DNA of 64,000 nucleotides from Pyrus communis (GCF_963583255.1 NC_084806.1:26880735-26944734); one strand, 5' to 3'. Shown: positions 46,001-56,200, counted from the first letter of the stretch. The notes: generated by a model not told the origin, from the letters alone. Program-made: numbers and translations.

Positions 46001-46476
46001 ACGCGGCAAGTTTGAATATCCGACTGGAGCAATCTATGCCGTATTACCCACAGGCAAACGGGCAGGCCGAGGCAAGCAATAAAGTGTTGATCAGCATCCT
46101 TGAAAAAATGGTAAAAGTGAAACCGGGGTTGTGGCATTTGAAGTTAAATGAAGCATTATGGGCATACCGAACTTCACCCCGGTCGGCCACTGGAACCACT
46201 CCCTACGCGTTGACTTATGGACACGACGCTATGTTACCAGTCGAATTGAGTATAAGCTCGTTGCGAGTAATTGAGCAGAATGATTTGTGCAGTATTGAAT
46301 ATAGTCAAGCGATGCGACAAGAGTTAGAAGACTTAGAAGAAAGTCGAATCGACGCGGGTAACTTGTTGATAGCACAAAAGAAAATTGCCGAGCGAGCATA
46401 TAATCAGCGTGTAAGACAAAAAACGTTCGGCGAGGGAGAACTGGTTTGGCAAACTGTGTTGGCCTGTTGGGATTAA
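43066..46476 (+). CDS. Reverse transcriptase, RNase H, second RNase H and integrase of element 2
   Basis: A 1136-codon polyprotein overlapping the protease frame by 14 bp. Domains in order: reverse transcriptase about 160-340 with YIDD at 297-300; a degenerate RT-linked RNase H about 445-570 (YISAATESIGC, lacking the usual first Asp); a second, archaeal-type RNase H about 585-715 with HFDGSS, AEYEAL and LGDSEL, which looks complete. Integrase follows with an H-H-C-C zinc finger (HQSG...CVPC, about 835-875) and a DDE core at D904, D966 and E1002 (35 residues between the last two). It ends too early: after the GELVWQTV motif a frame change near 46461 gives a stop at 46474-46476, removing the GPY/F C-terminal module. 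The second RNase H together with this order marks the Tat lineage. It converts element RNA to DNA and inserts it in the nucleus. Confidence 0.93.
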   Translation: MPMIEHTTQERRQAAISSTMERLLAHWYAITKQPHSGVNLIEFLAEADNGPVLSFDKVQAAPAELEDHRPQVKDPLEEVNVGTAEDPRTLFISALLPPSMKVELRKLLHEFKDCFAWSYHEMPGLDRNLVEHELRIKEGCKPFRQPHRRFSNEVQLGIKEELVRLLKAGFIRTARYVEWLANIVPVLKKNGALRICIDFRNLNLATPKDEYTMPISDLLIDAAANHELLSFMDGHAGYNQIFIAEADVHKTAFRCPGALGTYEWVVMPFGLKNAGATYQRAMNMIFHDLIGTIVEVYIDDVVVKSKRRQTHLDDLRQAFLRMRKNNLKMNPAKCAFGVSAGNFLGFLVHHRGIEVDENKARAIISAPPPTTKKQLQSLLGQINFLRRFIANSAGKMKAFSTLLKLKDTDKFEWREEHQMAFTQIKVALSTPPVLVPPCRNKPLKLYISAATESIGCLLAQDNNGGREQAIFYLSRNLNAPELNYSPVEKLCLALFFAASKLRHYMLPSVTQVIAQTDVIQYMLTRPIVKGRIGKWTLALSEFSLQYVPQKPVKGQALADFLAQHPSPYGSEEDNVDIGLITTRDSHWTMHFDGSSTSTSAGVGIVIQSPDHCRWYFSLKLDFSCTNNQAEYEALIIGLHVLHDLRASRVLVLGDSELVINQINDLFRCMSCTLAPYHMVATYLAESFERITFEHISRIHNTDADELAQIASGAQLMRGKLGRIAVTSLRSYPALINRQTLQRAHVIRTRVMSLPSLLERGDPVEICAVEVEPDDWRRTMLRYLDNPNGKHDRRTKVHATNYVSYQNELYRKGEDGLLLLCLGPQEATQVMAEVHEGICGAHQSGRKMRWLLRRHGYFWPNILKDCIEYARRCVPCQIHGPVQRAPAELLHSVTQPWPFRGWAMDVIGKITPSSGAAKHAWIMVATDYFTKWVEARSYAELTAKEVCNFVEENIVTRFGVAETIITDNGTIFTADRFREYAASLNIRLEQSMPYYPQANGQAEASNKVLISILEKMVKVKPGLWHLKLNEALWAYRTSPRSATGTTPYALTYGHDAMLPVELSISSLRVIEQNDLCSIEYSQAMRQELEDLEESRIDAGNLLIAQKKIAERAYNQRVRQKTFGEGELVWQTVLACWD

Positions 46477-46651
46477 AGACCCCAGATTTGGCAAGTGGTC
46501 GCCAAATTGGGAAGGGCCATTCATCGTTCACAAAGTCCTCGGCAAGGGGGCATATCATCTAAGAGATCGGACGGGTTTAGTTCACAAATTGCCGATTAAT
46601 GGAAAGTTTTTAAAGAAGTACTATCCAATTACATGGGAAATGCAAGAGTAA
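46463..46651 (+). pseudogene. Detached integrase C-terminal (GPY/F) module
   Basis: In the frame one base on from pol, codons from 46463 to TAA 46649-46651 carry WEGPF and GAYHL, the GPY/F module that normally ends a Ty3/gypsy integrase. A single extra G in TTGGCCT near 46461 is the simplest cause of separation. No start codon precedes it, so it is not expressed on its own. Confidence 0.8.
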
Positions 46652-46751
46652 GACCATTGTATTGAGAGCAAGACGACCATTGTATAGCAAAACGACCATT
46701 GTATTGATAACAAAAAATCATTACAAGAAGTACAAATACAATGGTGAACTC
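46652..46751. other. Gap between converging sense pol and antisense gene
   Basis: Only 100 bp separate the two converging coding regions. It contains ACGACCATTGTAT-type units three times (about 21-bp period), then an A-rich stretch. It is the likely place for 3' end formation of the antisense transcript. Confidence 0.6.
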
Positions 46752-49700
46752 CTAAGGGGTCGAGGGGAGGTAAGTCTCAAGGGCAGCTTTCAGCTCCAGC
46801 CACTTCGCCTCGCTCAAAATTATCTCAGCCTGCCGCGTCTTCTTGTTGCACTGCAGTTGCTGGATACGCCGTGCGCCGGCAGCGAAGGCCGTCAGCCGAG
46901 CCTTGTTAGCCTCAAAATCCTTCTCAAGCTCGGAAGCAGCAGCCGACCTTTGACGTTGAAGGTCAGAAATCTGACGCTGGAGGTCAGAGATCTGGAGATC
47001 AAACTCGGTCAGCTTTGCTTTCTTTGCCTTGAAAGCCTCCATCTCTACTCGGCCAGCCTCATGCGCAACCTTGGCCACCTTCAAATCGTCCTCGGCCTGT
47101 AGGGCACGCTCAAAGATAAGAAAGTGTTGCCGAGTCCGCTCCAGGAGGTCGATTAGGAAAGAGATGCCTTCCGGGCTCAGGTGACCACCGCTGGCGAGGT
47201 CATTAAAACACTCTCCAACAGAGTCAAGGCCCTTGCACCGGAGAGCTTGGGAAGCAGTCAGAGACAGGACTTCGTGCAGCTTCACGAAGACTTCGGCGGG
47301 CGTGGCTCCCGCCGATTCGGCCGGAGCTGCAGAGGAGCCGACCTCACCGGTCGCGCTCTGAAGAAGAGCGTCGAGCTCCACTTCCCACGATGGCTGTGCA
47401 CATAAAAGGAAAACTGTGAGGGAAAGTAAGACGTGATACAGTGTATAAAGAAAAAGGGGGATTGTTTTAGACCTGCCGAGAGGAGACTTCGGCCATGCCC
47501 TCTGGGTCATTGCTCGAACCCAGGGAACTTAATGGCCGAGCCCAGTGCCTTAGACCGCCACGCAATTCACGCGGCCGATGGAGGTTATCTACATTTGATG
47601 GCCACGACGGCGGCCAGGAAATATAGACAACGCCCCTCGGCGCATAAAATTGCCGGTGAAATGAATGTTCGGGCACCTGACATTTAATAGTTTTTTTTTT
47701 AAGAAAAAAAAAAAGGTAACAAAAAATCAACACAACAAAAGCGAGACTTACAAAGGCCGAAGAGACTTCCTGTGGAGGAATGAGAGGGTCTTCGTCCTGC
47801 GGGTGGATCGGCGACTCGGCCGTGGCCTCTGGCTCGACCATGGGTCTCTTGCCACGATCCGCCGCAGTAGGACGTGGTCGAGCGGTCGCTTCGACTACAG
47901 GAGGATGGACGGGAGGAGAGTTGACTGGTCGACTGCGGCGTTGCAGCGGGACTTCGTCACTCTCGCTCTCGACATCCTGAACAAAAAGAGGAGTCAGCAT
48001 TACGACCAGACCTAAAGAAACAAGTGGGAGCCGAATTATACCTCCAAGATGACCGTTGGAGTCGAGGGTGCTTCGGCAGGTGCAGCCGACTTCCTCATTT
48101 CAGGCGCCACGACTGGCTCCGAAGCAGGGGTTGGTGCGGCGATAGGATTGGCCGTGGTCTCAGGAGGAGAGCCGGCAGGAGCAGGCGTCCCAGTGGTATC
48201 ACTAGGAACGACATGAATCTCCCGGTCGCCCTTCTTCGCCAATTTCTTGACGCGCTTAGAAGGGCGAGGGGCATCATCCTCCCGCTCGGCCTCTCGATGG
48301 GGGCGCTTGGAAGGGACCGTCCGCTCGGTGACAAGGGTCCTCTTCTTGGGCACCAGCTTCTTCGTCCTGGCCACCGCGGCGACCACTTCGACCGTCTTCG
48401 ACCCACGACCCGCTGAAGAGCGAAGTAATTAATAACAGAATAAATAAAACAAAAAGAAAAACGAAGAGAATACCTTGGGCCGACTCCTTGGGTTGAGTCG
48501 AGGATGTTGACCTGGAACGGTCGCCAAAGATCTTCCTCACCAGATCTTCGGCCGGGGCGCCAAAGAAGTCGCCGGTATACTCCTCCCACCAGTCCCCGAA
48601 GGTATCGGTTCCCAGAGATTCAGGAACCGTCGGCCGAAGCCGAAACTTCCTACATTTCTCCTGGAACTCCTGGTCCGACGTCTTACATTCCCTTTCGGAG
48701 GAACCGGTAAGACGCCCCCGACTCAGGAGAGACCGAGAGGCAAGCAGAGGGACGGGACAGCCTTGAAGATAGCCAAGCTGCCGGGCGAGGAAGTGGGGGT
48801 GATAGACCTCCCAGCCAGCTCGGCGGGCATCGCAACCCAAAGGAAGGTCGCGGGCCAGAACAAACGACCCCCAGCTCCGACGGATGTCCGCATCCTCGGA
48901 CTCGGCCCATGCTGCCGTGGGAAGCCTGAGCGAGGAAGGGTATTCCTGGCGCCGGCACACCAGGAACTCATCATCCGAGAGGACGTCGAGGCTGATGAAG
49001 TGTTTAAAGACCTCATCGGCTCGGTGAGGTGGTACCGGTCGAGAAGCCAGTTGAAGGCCGAGGGCGGCCGTTCGTTCAAAGGCAGGAACCTCTGGTCGAA
49101 GGGTGGAGAAGTAGCTCTGCAACCAGAGTTGGAACACCCAGAGGGGTTCGTTCTGGTGCGGGTCAATTTTGCCAATGGTCGCCTCAGCCAGGCAACGGTA
49201 GAGGTTGGCGAGTATGGCTGGACTGAGCGCCAGCAAGCGACCATTGGTCAGTGCCTGGGCCACCGGCATGTTCTCCACCAGGCACTTGTTTGACCTGGTA
49301 CAACATATGAACTTGTTATACCAGTAGAAGAGGAAGGCCTCGTGCTCGCCCTTCCTAAGGCCTTCCTCGCCTCGGCCGGCGAAATGAAGGATGAGCGGCT
49401 TGTAGTTGAAGAAGTTCTTGTGGAGCTTTTGAACTTCTTCCCTTGAAGGCTCCCGATCGCCTCGGCTTAGCGTCTCGACGGCCCTTTCGTCGAATAGTAC
49501 CTTCAGGTCAAGAGGAGAAGGGTATCCGGAAAGGGCGGCGTCAATAGGAAGGCCGGCCGGGGAAGTCCCAAGGATGGCCGAAATGTCGAGGATAGTGGGG
49601 CCGAGGGGGCCGAAAGGCAGGACCATGGTGTTGGTGGCCGAACACCATAAACTCAGGGCCGCCAGGAGCAACTCCTTATCCATGGCAATCTCCATGGTTG

Positions 49701-50046
49701 ATAGAACAATGGCATCATAGATACCGAGAGCCTTCCATTCCTTAGAGAAGAAGGTGCTCATCCGGTTGACCCAGGCAGCCCAAGCCGCAGTAGTCGAGGG
49801 CCAGGCTCCCTGAGGCCGCGCCAGAGTCCATTTCGACCAGTCGAACCCCTGCAGCAGGGGTGTTAAGCACTGCTCCTTGAGCAGGTTAGTGACAGACGAC
49901 GGCACTGTGTCTCTGAAGAGGGGACCCAGAATTTGGTGGGTCGTGGCCATGTCTTCTTCAAATCGTAGCGTCTTGACGGCGCTCCGATCGATGAAATCTT
50001 TGCATTTGTTGATCTCATCAGAGAACTTTGAAATGAAGGAGGCCAT
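46752..50046 (-). CDS. Antisense five-exon gene: plant mobile domain protein with C-terminal coiled coil
   Basis: It runs opposite to the retrotransposon. Exons: 50046-48474, 48412-48042, 47976-47752, 47676-47473, 47393-46752, joined by GT-AG introns of 61, 65, 75 and 79 bp. All joins keep frame (phases 1, 0, 0, 0), giving about 1004 residues without a stop. Exon 1 (residues 1-524) carries a plant mobile domain (PMD, the aminotransferase-like family of MAIN and transposons): WTLARPQGAWPSTTAAWAAW, LAALSLWCSATNTMVLPFGP, ILDISAILGTSPAG. Exon 2 has basic clusters (KKLVPKKR, KRVKKLAKK) that look like nuclear localisation signals. Exon 3 is Pro/acid-rich; exon 5 is a coiled coil (ISDLQRQISDLQRQ). 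Exon 4 is the least certain part. PMD genes are known passengers of plant transposons with no proven biochemistry. A TATA box lies 140 bp upstream of the ATG. Confidence 0.82.
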
Positions 50047-50185
50047 TTGTGGAGAAGAGATGTTTCTGGAAAAAGAAGGTATTGCAGAAGGAAGAACTGG
50101 AAGGTTTGATTTGAACGAACAAGGATGAGGGAATTGAGATTTTAGAATTTCTGAAAGCGTAAAAGGCGAATGGCAGAAATATGGG

Positions 50186-50193
50186 TATTTATA
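50186..50193 (-). promoter_or_regulatory. TATA box of the antisense PMD gene
   Basis: The minus strand reads GGCCTATAAATACCC; TATAAATA ends 140 bp before the start codon at 50046. This gives the antisense gene a promoter inside the element but outside the LTR. Confidence 0.65.
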
Positions 50194-50600
50194 GGCCTTT
50201 CAGGATGAATATCAAACGTCTGGGATTCGAAAAGTATTGGTTCAAATTGGGGGGAAATTTAACCGGGAAAGGCTCAATCATTTCGGATATTTTGGGAACC
50301 TGCGAAGAGGGATCGAGGAGTCGAAAATCCAGGACGCACGATTACGTGCGACGCCAGTTTTAAGGCATTAATGAGGATAAGACGTTCCAGTTAGTGCACG
50401 GTTTCGAGGCCCACGATTGAAAGTTTTAAGAGCGGCGGAGGATCGACACGTGGCCACGCTTTGGGGGCAACGAGGAAAGTGCAATCATGCCTCATAAATG
50501 CGCAGGAATAATGGTCATTAAGTAAAGTTCAAAAAAGCAATAAACGTTTTCGCTTCTTCAAGGTCGAGGCCCGGCCAAGAGTTAACGGTCGGCGACCTCA

Positions 50601-50615
50601 GAAGCGAGGGGGCAA
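50601..50615 (+). other. Polypurine tract of element 2
   Basis: GAAGCGAGGGGGCAA directly before the 3' LTR start TGTTTGGG. Confidence 0.85.
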
Positions 50616-51593
50616 TGTTTGGGCCCAAAATATTATTGCTAGGCCGAGCAGCAGGATGTGCTCGGCCCAAGGAGATGATAAATACTATGGGCCGAATAAT
50701 AGGGCCCGGGCCAGCTAACAGGGTCGGCCAAATCCTATCATAGGTAGTCCAGATAAATAGAAAGGTCGAGGGAGTCCTGGTGCAACTAGGATTCTCGACC
50801 AGCAAGGAATGAAGTCCCGAAAAGAAGGAAAATTCAGAATCCCAGTAGGAGTAGGTTTGTTCGAGGAAGAAGCGAAATGGGACAAGGACTCCCAATCCAA
50901 ATCGGAGTCGGTTTCAAGGAATGGGGCACTATAAATACAAGAAATCATGCAAACAGAAAGGACCTTCACAATCAGCATACAATTGCCCTGCGCAAAACCT
51001 CTCAAACACCTTGAGATTTTTCCTTTTCTTTTCCCCGCCGACACACCTTCAGTTTGGATAAACAGCACTGTGGAAGCACCCGGCGAGCATCTTCAGTTTG
51101 GATAAACAGCACTGCTGCCGCAGAATCAGCCGACCGAGAAGCACCTTCAGTTTGGATAAACAGCACTGCGTCGAAGTCGACCGGTTATCTATCTAAGTCT
51201 CGGCCGAGAAGGGTTTTCGAACCTTTATTGGCAGAGGTCACCTTGCTAGCTTTTTCGGCATAGTCAGGTGTTACGAATCGCATTGCTCGGCGTACAGGAC
51301 GCCGAGTTATTTTATGATTGGATACTCGCAAGTAGGTTTCAGGGTTCGGCATTCCGACGGCCGAACTACGTTTACCATCAAGACATACATCACGTTCGAG
51401 TACCTGTGCCCATACAGTTTGGTCTCGATTCGACGTGCTTATACTCTTACGAATATAATCACGGTGACCGAATCGGGCAACGACGAGCTCGGCCGACGAG
51501 TTGGCACGCCCCGTATTCAACCGAAGGACGTAGTTAGCTTACTAGTTACTCGGCCTGCGCGCCACGTAGGTTTTGTAATTATTAGGGTCAACA
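50616..51593 (+). repeat. 3' LTR of element 2 (978 bp)
   Basis: Identical in layout to the 5' LTR except for a net 145-bp loss near 51478 (AATCGGGCAACGACGAGCTC here) and about six substitutions, all transitions, for example TACTCGCAAG here against TACTTACAAG. Confidence 0.95.
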
Positions 51594-51630
51594 GTTACAC
51601 AGAGAAAACTATGTTGCAAAACTAACTTAC

Positions 51631-51928
51631 AGAGATTTTGAAAGCAACATTAAAAATGATCCAACAACACTTGAAACTATAGCATAGGAAAAAGGAAGTA
51701 GCATATGCCAATAGGGTCCCAGATCTAGGTAAAAAACAATATGCAGAAGTTTTCCTCTCCTGTATATCCAGAAATTTGTTAGAGCCATACCATTAAGAAG
51801 GAAGAATTCATCACTTAATTCTCACCTGTAAATGAAGTGATGCAAGGCAACAACTAAAACCAAAATCATACAGTAAAAAATGAATGATGTATTGCTGTAT
51901 TTCTTGGGCACCTGCTCAGGTGTGTATA
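51631..51928 (-). pseudogene. NIPA8-like magnesium transporter remnant, middle exons
   Basis: Two minus-strand exons. 51928-51826 encodes YTPEQVPKKYSNTSF followed by a hydrophobic segment ending LHHFIY and a GTGAGA donor. 51759-51631 starts after ATATACAG, completes an Arg codon, reads RGKLLH and then GPYWHMLLPFSYAIVSSVVG and LLSKSL, and ends at a GTAAGT donor. Phases between them agree. The order matches plant NIPA8-type Mg transporters (DUF803; multi-pass membrane proteins). The following intron contains element 2, and the next exon is at 37952. These two exons look undamaged; the defects are in the 3' exons. Confidence 0.8.
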
Positions 51929-52226
51929 CTATTATAAAAAACAGGTAAACCATATATCAAGTCTATTACCTTTTTTTTTTTTTTTTGGTGTGGAGAAAGT
52001 CTTTGAGCAATTGTTATATACTATGACTCTCTCACAATAACCAGTCATGTGACCAACACACAGGGGGTTGGATGTGATAAGGCTGTTGTATACAATGTTT
52101 GCAGGTAAGATTGTTGAACTTGTGTGCGTGTATGTGTGTGTGCGTCTGTGTTTAGGGGGTGGGGATGTTAGATGAGTTTGGGATGGTTACTTCTTGCCAC
52201 AGGTACGAGCCATATAGAGAACAATT

Positions 52227-53007
52227 TGTTGGAACTAAATTCACGCACATCCGCGGACGGAGGCAAAATCTAGTCGCACTAGTCCATGATCTCCAATGAG
52301 AGGAGAGTGGGGTTGATTGAGGGTGTGGTTGAATCTGGACAAGATTGCCTACATATCCTCGGAATTGAGAATCAAACCACAGGTGTAGTTCTATGAAAGA
52401 ATGTAGTGAACCACCCTTGATGAATAGCCTATGGCATGGCAATGGGAGATGAGTTCTCAATGGACTTGTCTACGCCTAGACGGTGATGTAAGGGTATCTG
52501 TTAGGCATAGAGAGAATATGTGTGTAGTCAAGAATATAAGACGAAGAGAGAGAAGTCGTAGGGAAAGAGATGTGCTGTTTATGGGTCTGAGAGATAGGGA
52601 AATAAGTTTGAGAGAGAGATCTATATTGTAGTCTTGTAAAGAATAAAGTGGTCATCCTAGAGAGAGATGGATATGAGAAAGAGAGATCGAAGTCCCCCAG
52701 ATAATTACCCAGGCTTGTGTATTTGGAGGGATCTTAAGAGTTCTTGTAGGGAAAGTAATCTTCTTCAAATGGAGAGACTATCTAGGAGGAAATCTACGAT
52801 AAGATATCCAATCTTCCTAGAATCGTGATTATATTGCTTAATCCCGAAGATATCCTAATTTGACTTTAACTTGGGTTTCCTTTACTTGGCAGACAAGTAA
52901 TATATTTAATAGGCTTAAGCATATCCTACTGGGCTACGCTTTATGGGTTTCGGGCGTTCTGATCATTCTCTCCACGTGTCAGGGGCCAATTAAATCATGG
53001 TCCCACA
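52227..53007 (-). mobile_element. Solo LTR (781 bp)
   Basis: On the minus strand it begins TGTGGGACCATGATT and ends GTTCCAACA (TG...CA), with perfect 5-bp duplications CAATT at 52222-52226 and 53008-53012. No polypurine tract or primer site adjoins it. It is therefore the product of LTR-LTR recombination. Orientation is taken from the related 57.5-kb LTR beside a minus-strand protease remnant. Open frames inside it are incidental. Confidence 0.85.
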
Positions 53008-53089
53008 CAATTGATTAGCTATTCAGGGATTTGGTACAAAACAAAACAAAATGAAACTATAACACATAATGACTTGAAAATGAATCATG

Positions 53090-53190
53090 TACCAAGTGAT
53101 TGGTGACTGGTGGTTGCCAAAAGCAACGAGAAAAATATTCTGGAGAACAATAAAGGTTGTGGCAACCATTTGCATCGACATATCTATTCT
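53090..53190 (-). pseudogene. NIPA8-like remnant, upstream exon
   Basis: The minus strand encodes VATTFIVLQNIFLVAFGNHQ followed by SP, the segment directly preceding the YTPEQ exon in NIPA8-type transporters. The solo LTR lies in the intron between them. The donor side carries extra bases (ACCAATCACTTGGTACATG), so this junction may be damaged. I did not find the exons for the N-terminal membrane segments further right. Confidence 0.7.
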
Positions 53191-53249
53191 CGATCTCCCA
53201 AAGCGGAATGTTCAACAACTTGCAATGGAACAATTGGACCATATATGAA

Positions 53250-56200
53250 AATTTTCATGAAAGTTATAGCCCAAATGTAGAGATATCTTTTACTAGAATA
53301 TTAGTTTCTTGAAATATTGGAACTTTAAAAGCAATGAAAACCAGAGATAAAGTAATGGGAAAATGACCAATTTCGCATAGCGGTCATGCGGTTCCCGATT
53401 CTAGGATCTCGGGAAGAGTACTGTCATGGAACACTGTTCTAGGTTCCCAATTGCAGACCCTGAATGGGTAGAAGTGAAGGAAGTTAATAAAGGCATTTAC
53501 TTCCTCAGACCCAAATTTTTTTCGGCTTCAGCAAAAATAAAATGAAAGCTGTCTAGCGGCATCTCTTCAACATTGTTAGATCCTTCTTCTTAAACACGCT
53601 ACCAATAATAGAAATGGCACCCGAGAACCCTAAAGATAAGGAGGAAATCCTGCTACAAAAGAGAAAGAGATGTCTTGCTACTCTGATGACTATAAACCCA
53701 GAGACCCCTGCCCTGCTGCTTCTCATTAGTGGGCCTTAATCTCATCCATTTCCACTCCAAGAACCAATGCCACAACCACCAGCAGAATTCAAACTTGAAC
53801 TAATATTTTTGCAACAACAGGCAGCTCTTATGCTACGTTCTGGTGAAGCTGAAACATTAAACATTTTCCTTTTATAATTTTGATTACTTCAACAACAAGG
53901 AGTCTACCTGAGTCGGTAAAGGTACCTTCCAAGGTTGGCACCTTTTTTCCGTCAGCTTTGACCACACCTGAAAGAGGAGCGCAACCTCCGCTTGTGATCA
54001 TACCTTCAATAAATATTTTACCCTCTTAGCAAATGCCAACAGTCTCCGGAACGTTGACTTCGCTCGGACTCTTCTTGGCCCTTTAATTGCCCACGCAGAC
54101 TACAATGAAGTTCGCACAACTTTGGAAGATACCATGACGTGGTGTCATGCAAGTCGATATGAGATAATTCTTCATTCTATTATTACATAAAGATTTTAGT
54201 AACTTTTGTCATTCTCTCTTCTTTACTTGTGTTGGTCAGGCCTGTATGTATGGACATAGTTAGCACTCTTCTACTAGATGGAGCGTATCTGTCTTCTCGT
54301 GAGGTCATCTTCAGAAGAATAAGAAGCTAGGTCGTGATTCGAGCAACAATTGCAAGCTCAATCAGTGGAGCTCAAGAGGATGCATGCGGAGCAACAAGCC
54401 ATGAGGGAGGCTCATGAGAAAAGAGGTAGAGAAATACATTAATGCGGCTACCTTTCAGAAGATTAAGGCAAAGGAATATGAGGCATATCTTGTCAAGGTG
54501 CCGAAAGAGTTGAGGCTAAAGCGCCAGGCCAAAGCTGAGACAGAATAAACCCTGGTATGCCTAGAAACTAAATCAGAGCGAATGCTATCTTTGTAGCGGA
54601 ATGCTTAGATAATAGAATGGATTGGCCTCTAATCAGAAGTAGAAAAACTTCACCAAGTGATCGAGTAAAAACTATCATGCTTGCATCATAGATCTTTAAT
54701 AGCTCACGAATGTACATAGTCGGAATTAACAGGCCTGCACACTTCCCATAAGAAAGCATTCGAGGAGAAGTACACAGAAAAACATAACTTCGGATATCTC
54801 TTAAGTTATGCATTGCGAGATCACCTGCGACATCTTCAATTTGGAAAAGGAACAAGAAGAAAACTCTAATTCTACTGATGATCCACCAGCTGACGCATTT
54901 GTAAATCCTTCAAATTTTGACAAAGGGAAGGCCGTCGTCAGAGGAGATTGTTGATAATCATGTTTGTACTACTATGACTCCTGCCAATAGGGGCATGTTC
55001 CCTCTAGATATTCTTGCCCCAGTGGTATTTGGGAATTTGTTCTTTTGTTGCCCATTTTATTTTTTGAATAGCGTTCAACCTTTTGGCTAGGTAGTTCTTA
55101 CCTAAGCGATTAAATGTTTAAAACTTTCCATCCTTTGCTTCTATGTTGATAATATAGTTTAATTCGACAATCTTTTCAAAGTAAACTAACTTCAAAGTAA
55201 TGAGTCACAAAGCGGGGCACGAGTAAGCTTGTGGGCTTGGGACAGAGCTAAAAAAGTTCCTTGGTAATGTTGATTCAAGAAACATTACCTCCCAAACTTA
55301 GTGCCCACAAAGGTTCTCATTCTGATATCCGGAGTACCACCTTACCCCAATACTAGGCATTAAACCAATGTAAAATCTTTTGCTCTGCACTTGCCTTAGT
55401 GCATTGATCGGTCAGTGCATCGATCTGATTAAGGATGAGAATGTGACTTTTTGCGTTTGGAATGGCCTCCAGTCTTGGTCTTGTTGTCTTCTATCCTTTG
55501 TGCCAATGTTTTGAGGTTAAGGGTGTTGAAATGAGGAACGCGATACTTAAGAAGATTTCTTCTTTAGTTCAAATTGCATGTTCACCCCAAGTGAATCTTA
55601 AACTAAAGTTCTTTGAGCACTTGGTCGCTTGTATATGGGTCAGAAACATCTTTGGAATCCTTTAATCAGACCTTATCTGTCAAACCTGAGCGTTTCCAAC
55701 TGGACTACCTTGGTTGACTTGGCCAAAGCATTTTGTGTGTTGGATCTCCATTGGAATAAATTTCCTTTTCAAGATTGCCTAGTCTAAATGCCCCATTTCG
55801 AACTTACTAGGCACATGATGTCGCAGACTTGACTTAGTATGTTGGTCCGAGATAGAAGTAGTTGTATTGAGGGTCCCAGACTGCCATTTGGACTATTCGC
55901 TTGAATGACGTAGAACCCAGGTTTTAATGTTATAAACCACAACCATTCTGGTTATATAATCTTTTCAAAGGCTAGATGGTGCACTAGACTTCTAGGTTAG
56001 GGCGCCATGTGATTGTGCCTGTAGCTTGCTAATCGCAACCATACTTATTACGGCTCCTAAGCTAGTAACCGAACAATATGAAATGGACTAAAAAAGATTC
56101 ATCTGAAAGTGTTACTTTGAATTTTTAGACTTGCAATCATGCAAAGTTTAAAGTTTATGTTTTGCTTAAATGGTTGGTGTGTTCCCTACATCATTAAAAA

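Larger units (their letters stand above)
37994..51593 (+). mobile_element. Element 2: Tat-lineage Ty3/gypsy retrotransposon with an antisense gene (13.6 kb)
   Basis: LTRs with TG...CA ends (37994-39116 and 50616-51593) are flanked by perfect 5-bp duplications GTTAC (37989-37993 and 51594-51598). Sense-strand order is gag, protease, reverse transcriptase, RNase H, a second archaeal-type RNase H and integrase. The second RNase H and the long space between pol and the 3' LTR holding an opposite-strand gene identify the Tat (Ogre/Retand-like) lineage. About six substitutions separate the two LTRs over roughly 978 aligned bases, so insertion was recent. The element is markedly more GC-rich than its surroundings. 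Confidence 0.96.

Noticed and set aside
41303..46558. Several minus-strand frames of 100-160 codons opposite gag-pol
   Set aside because: They are shadows of the long sense frames and lack recognisable domains, unlike the PMD gene further right.
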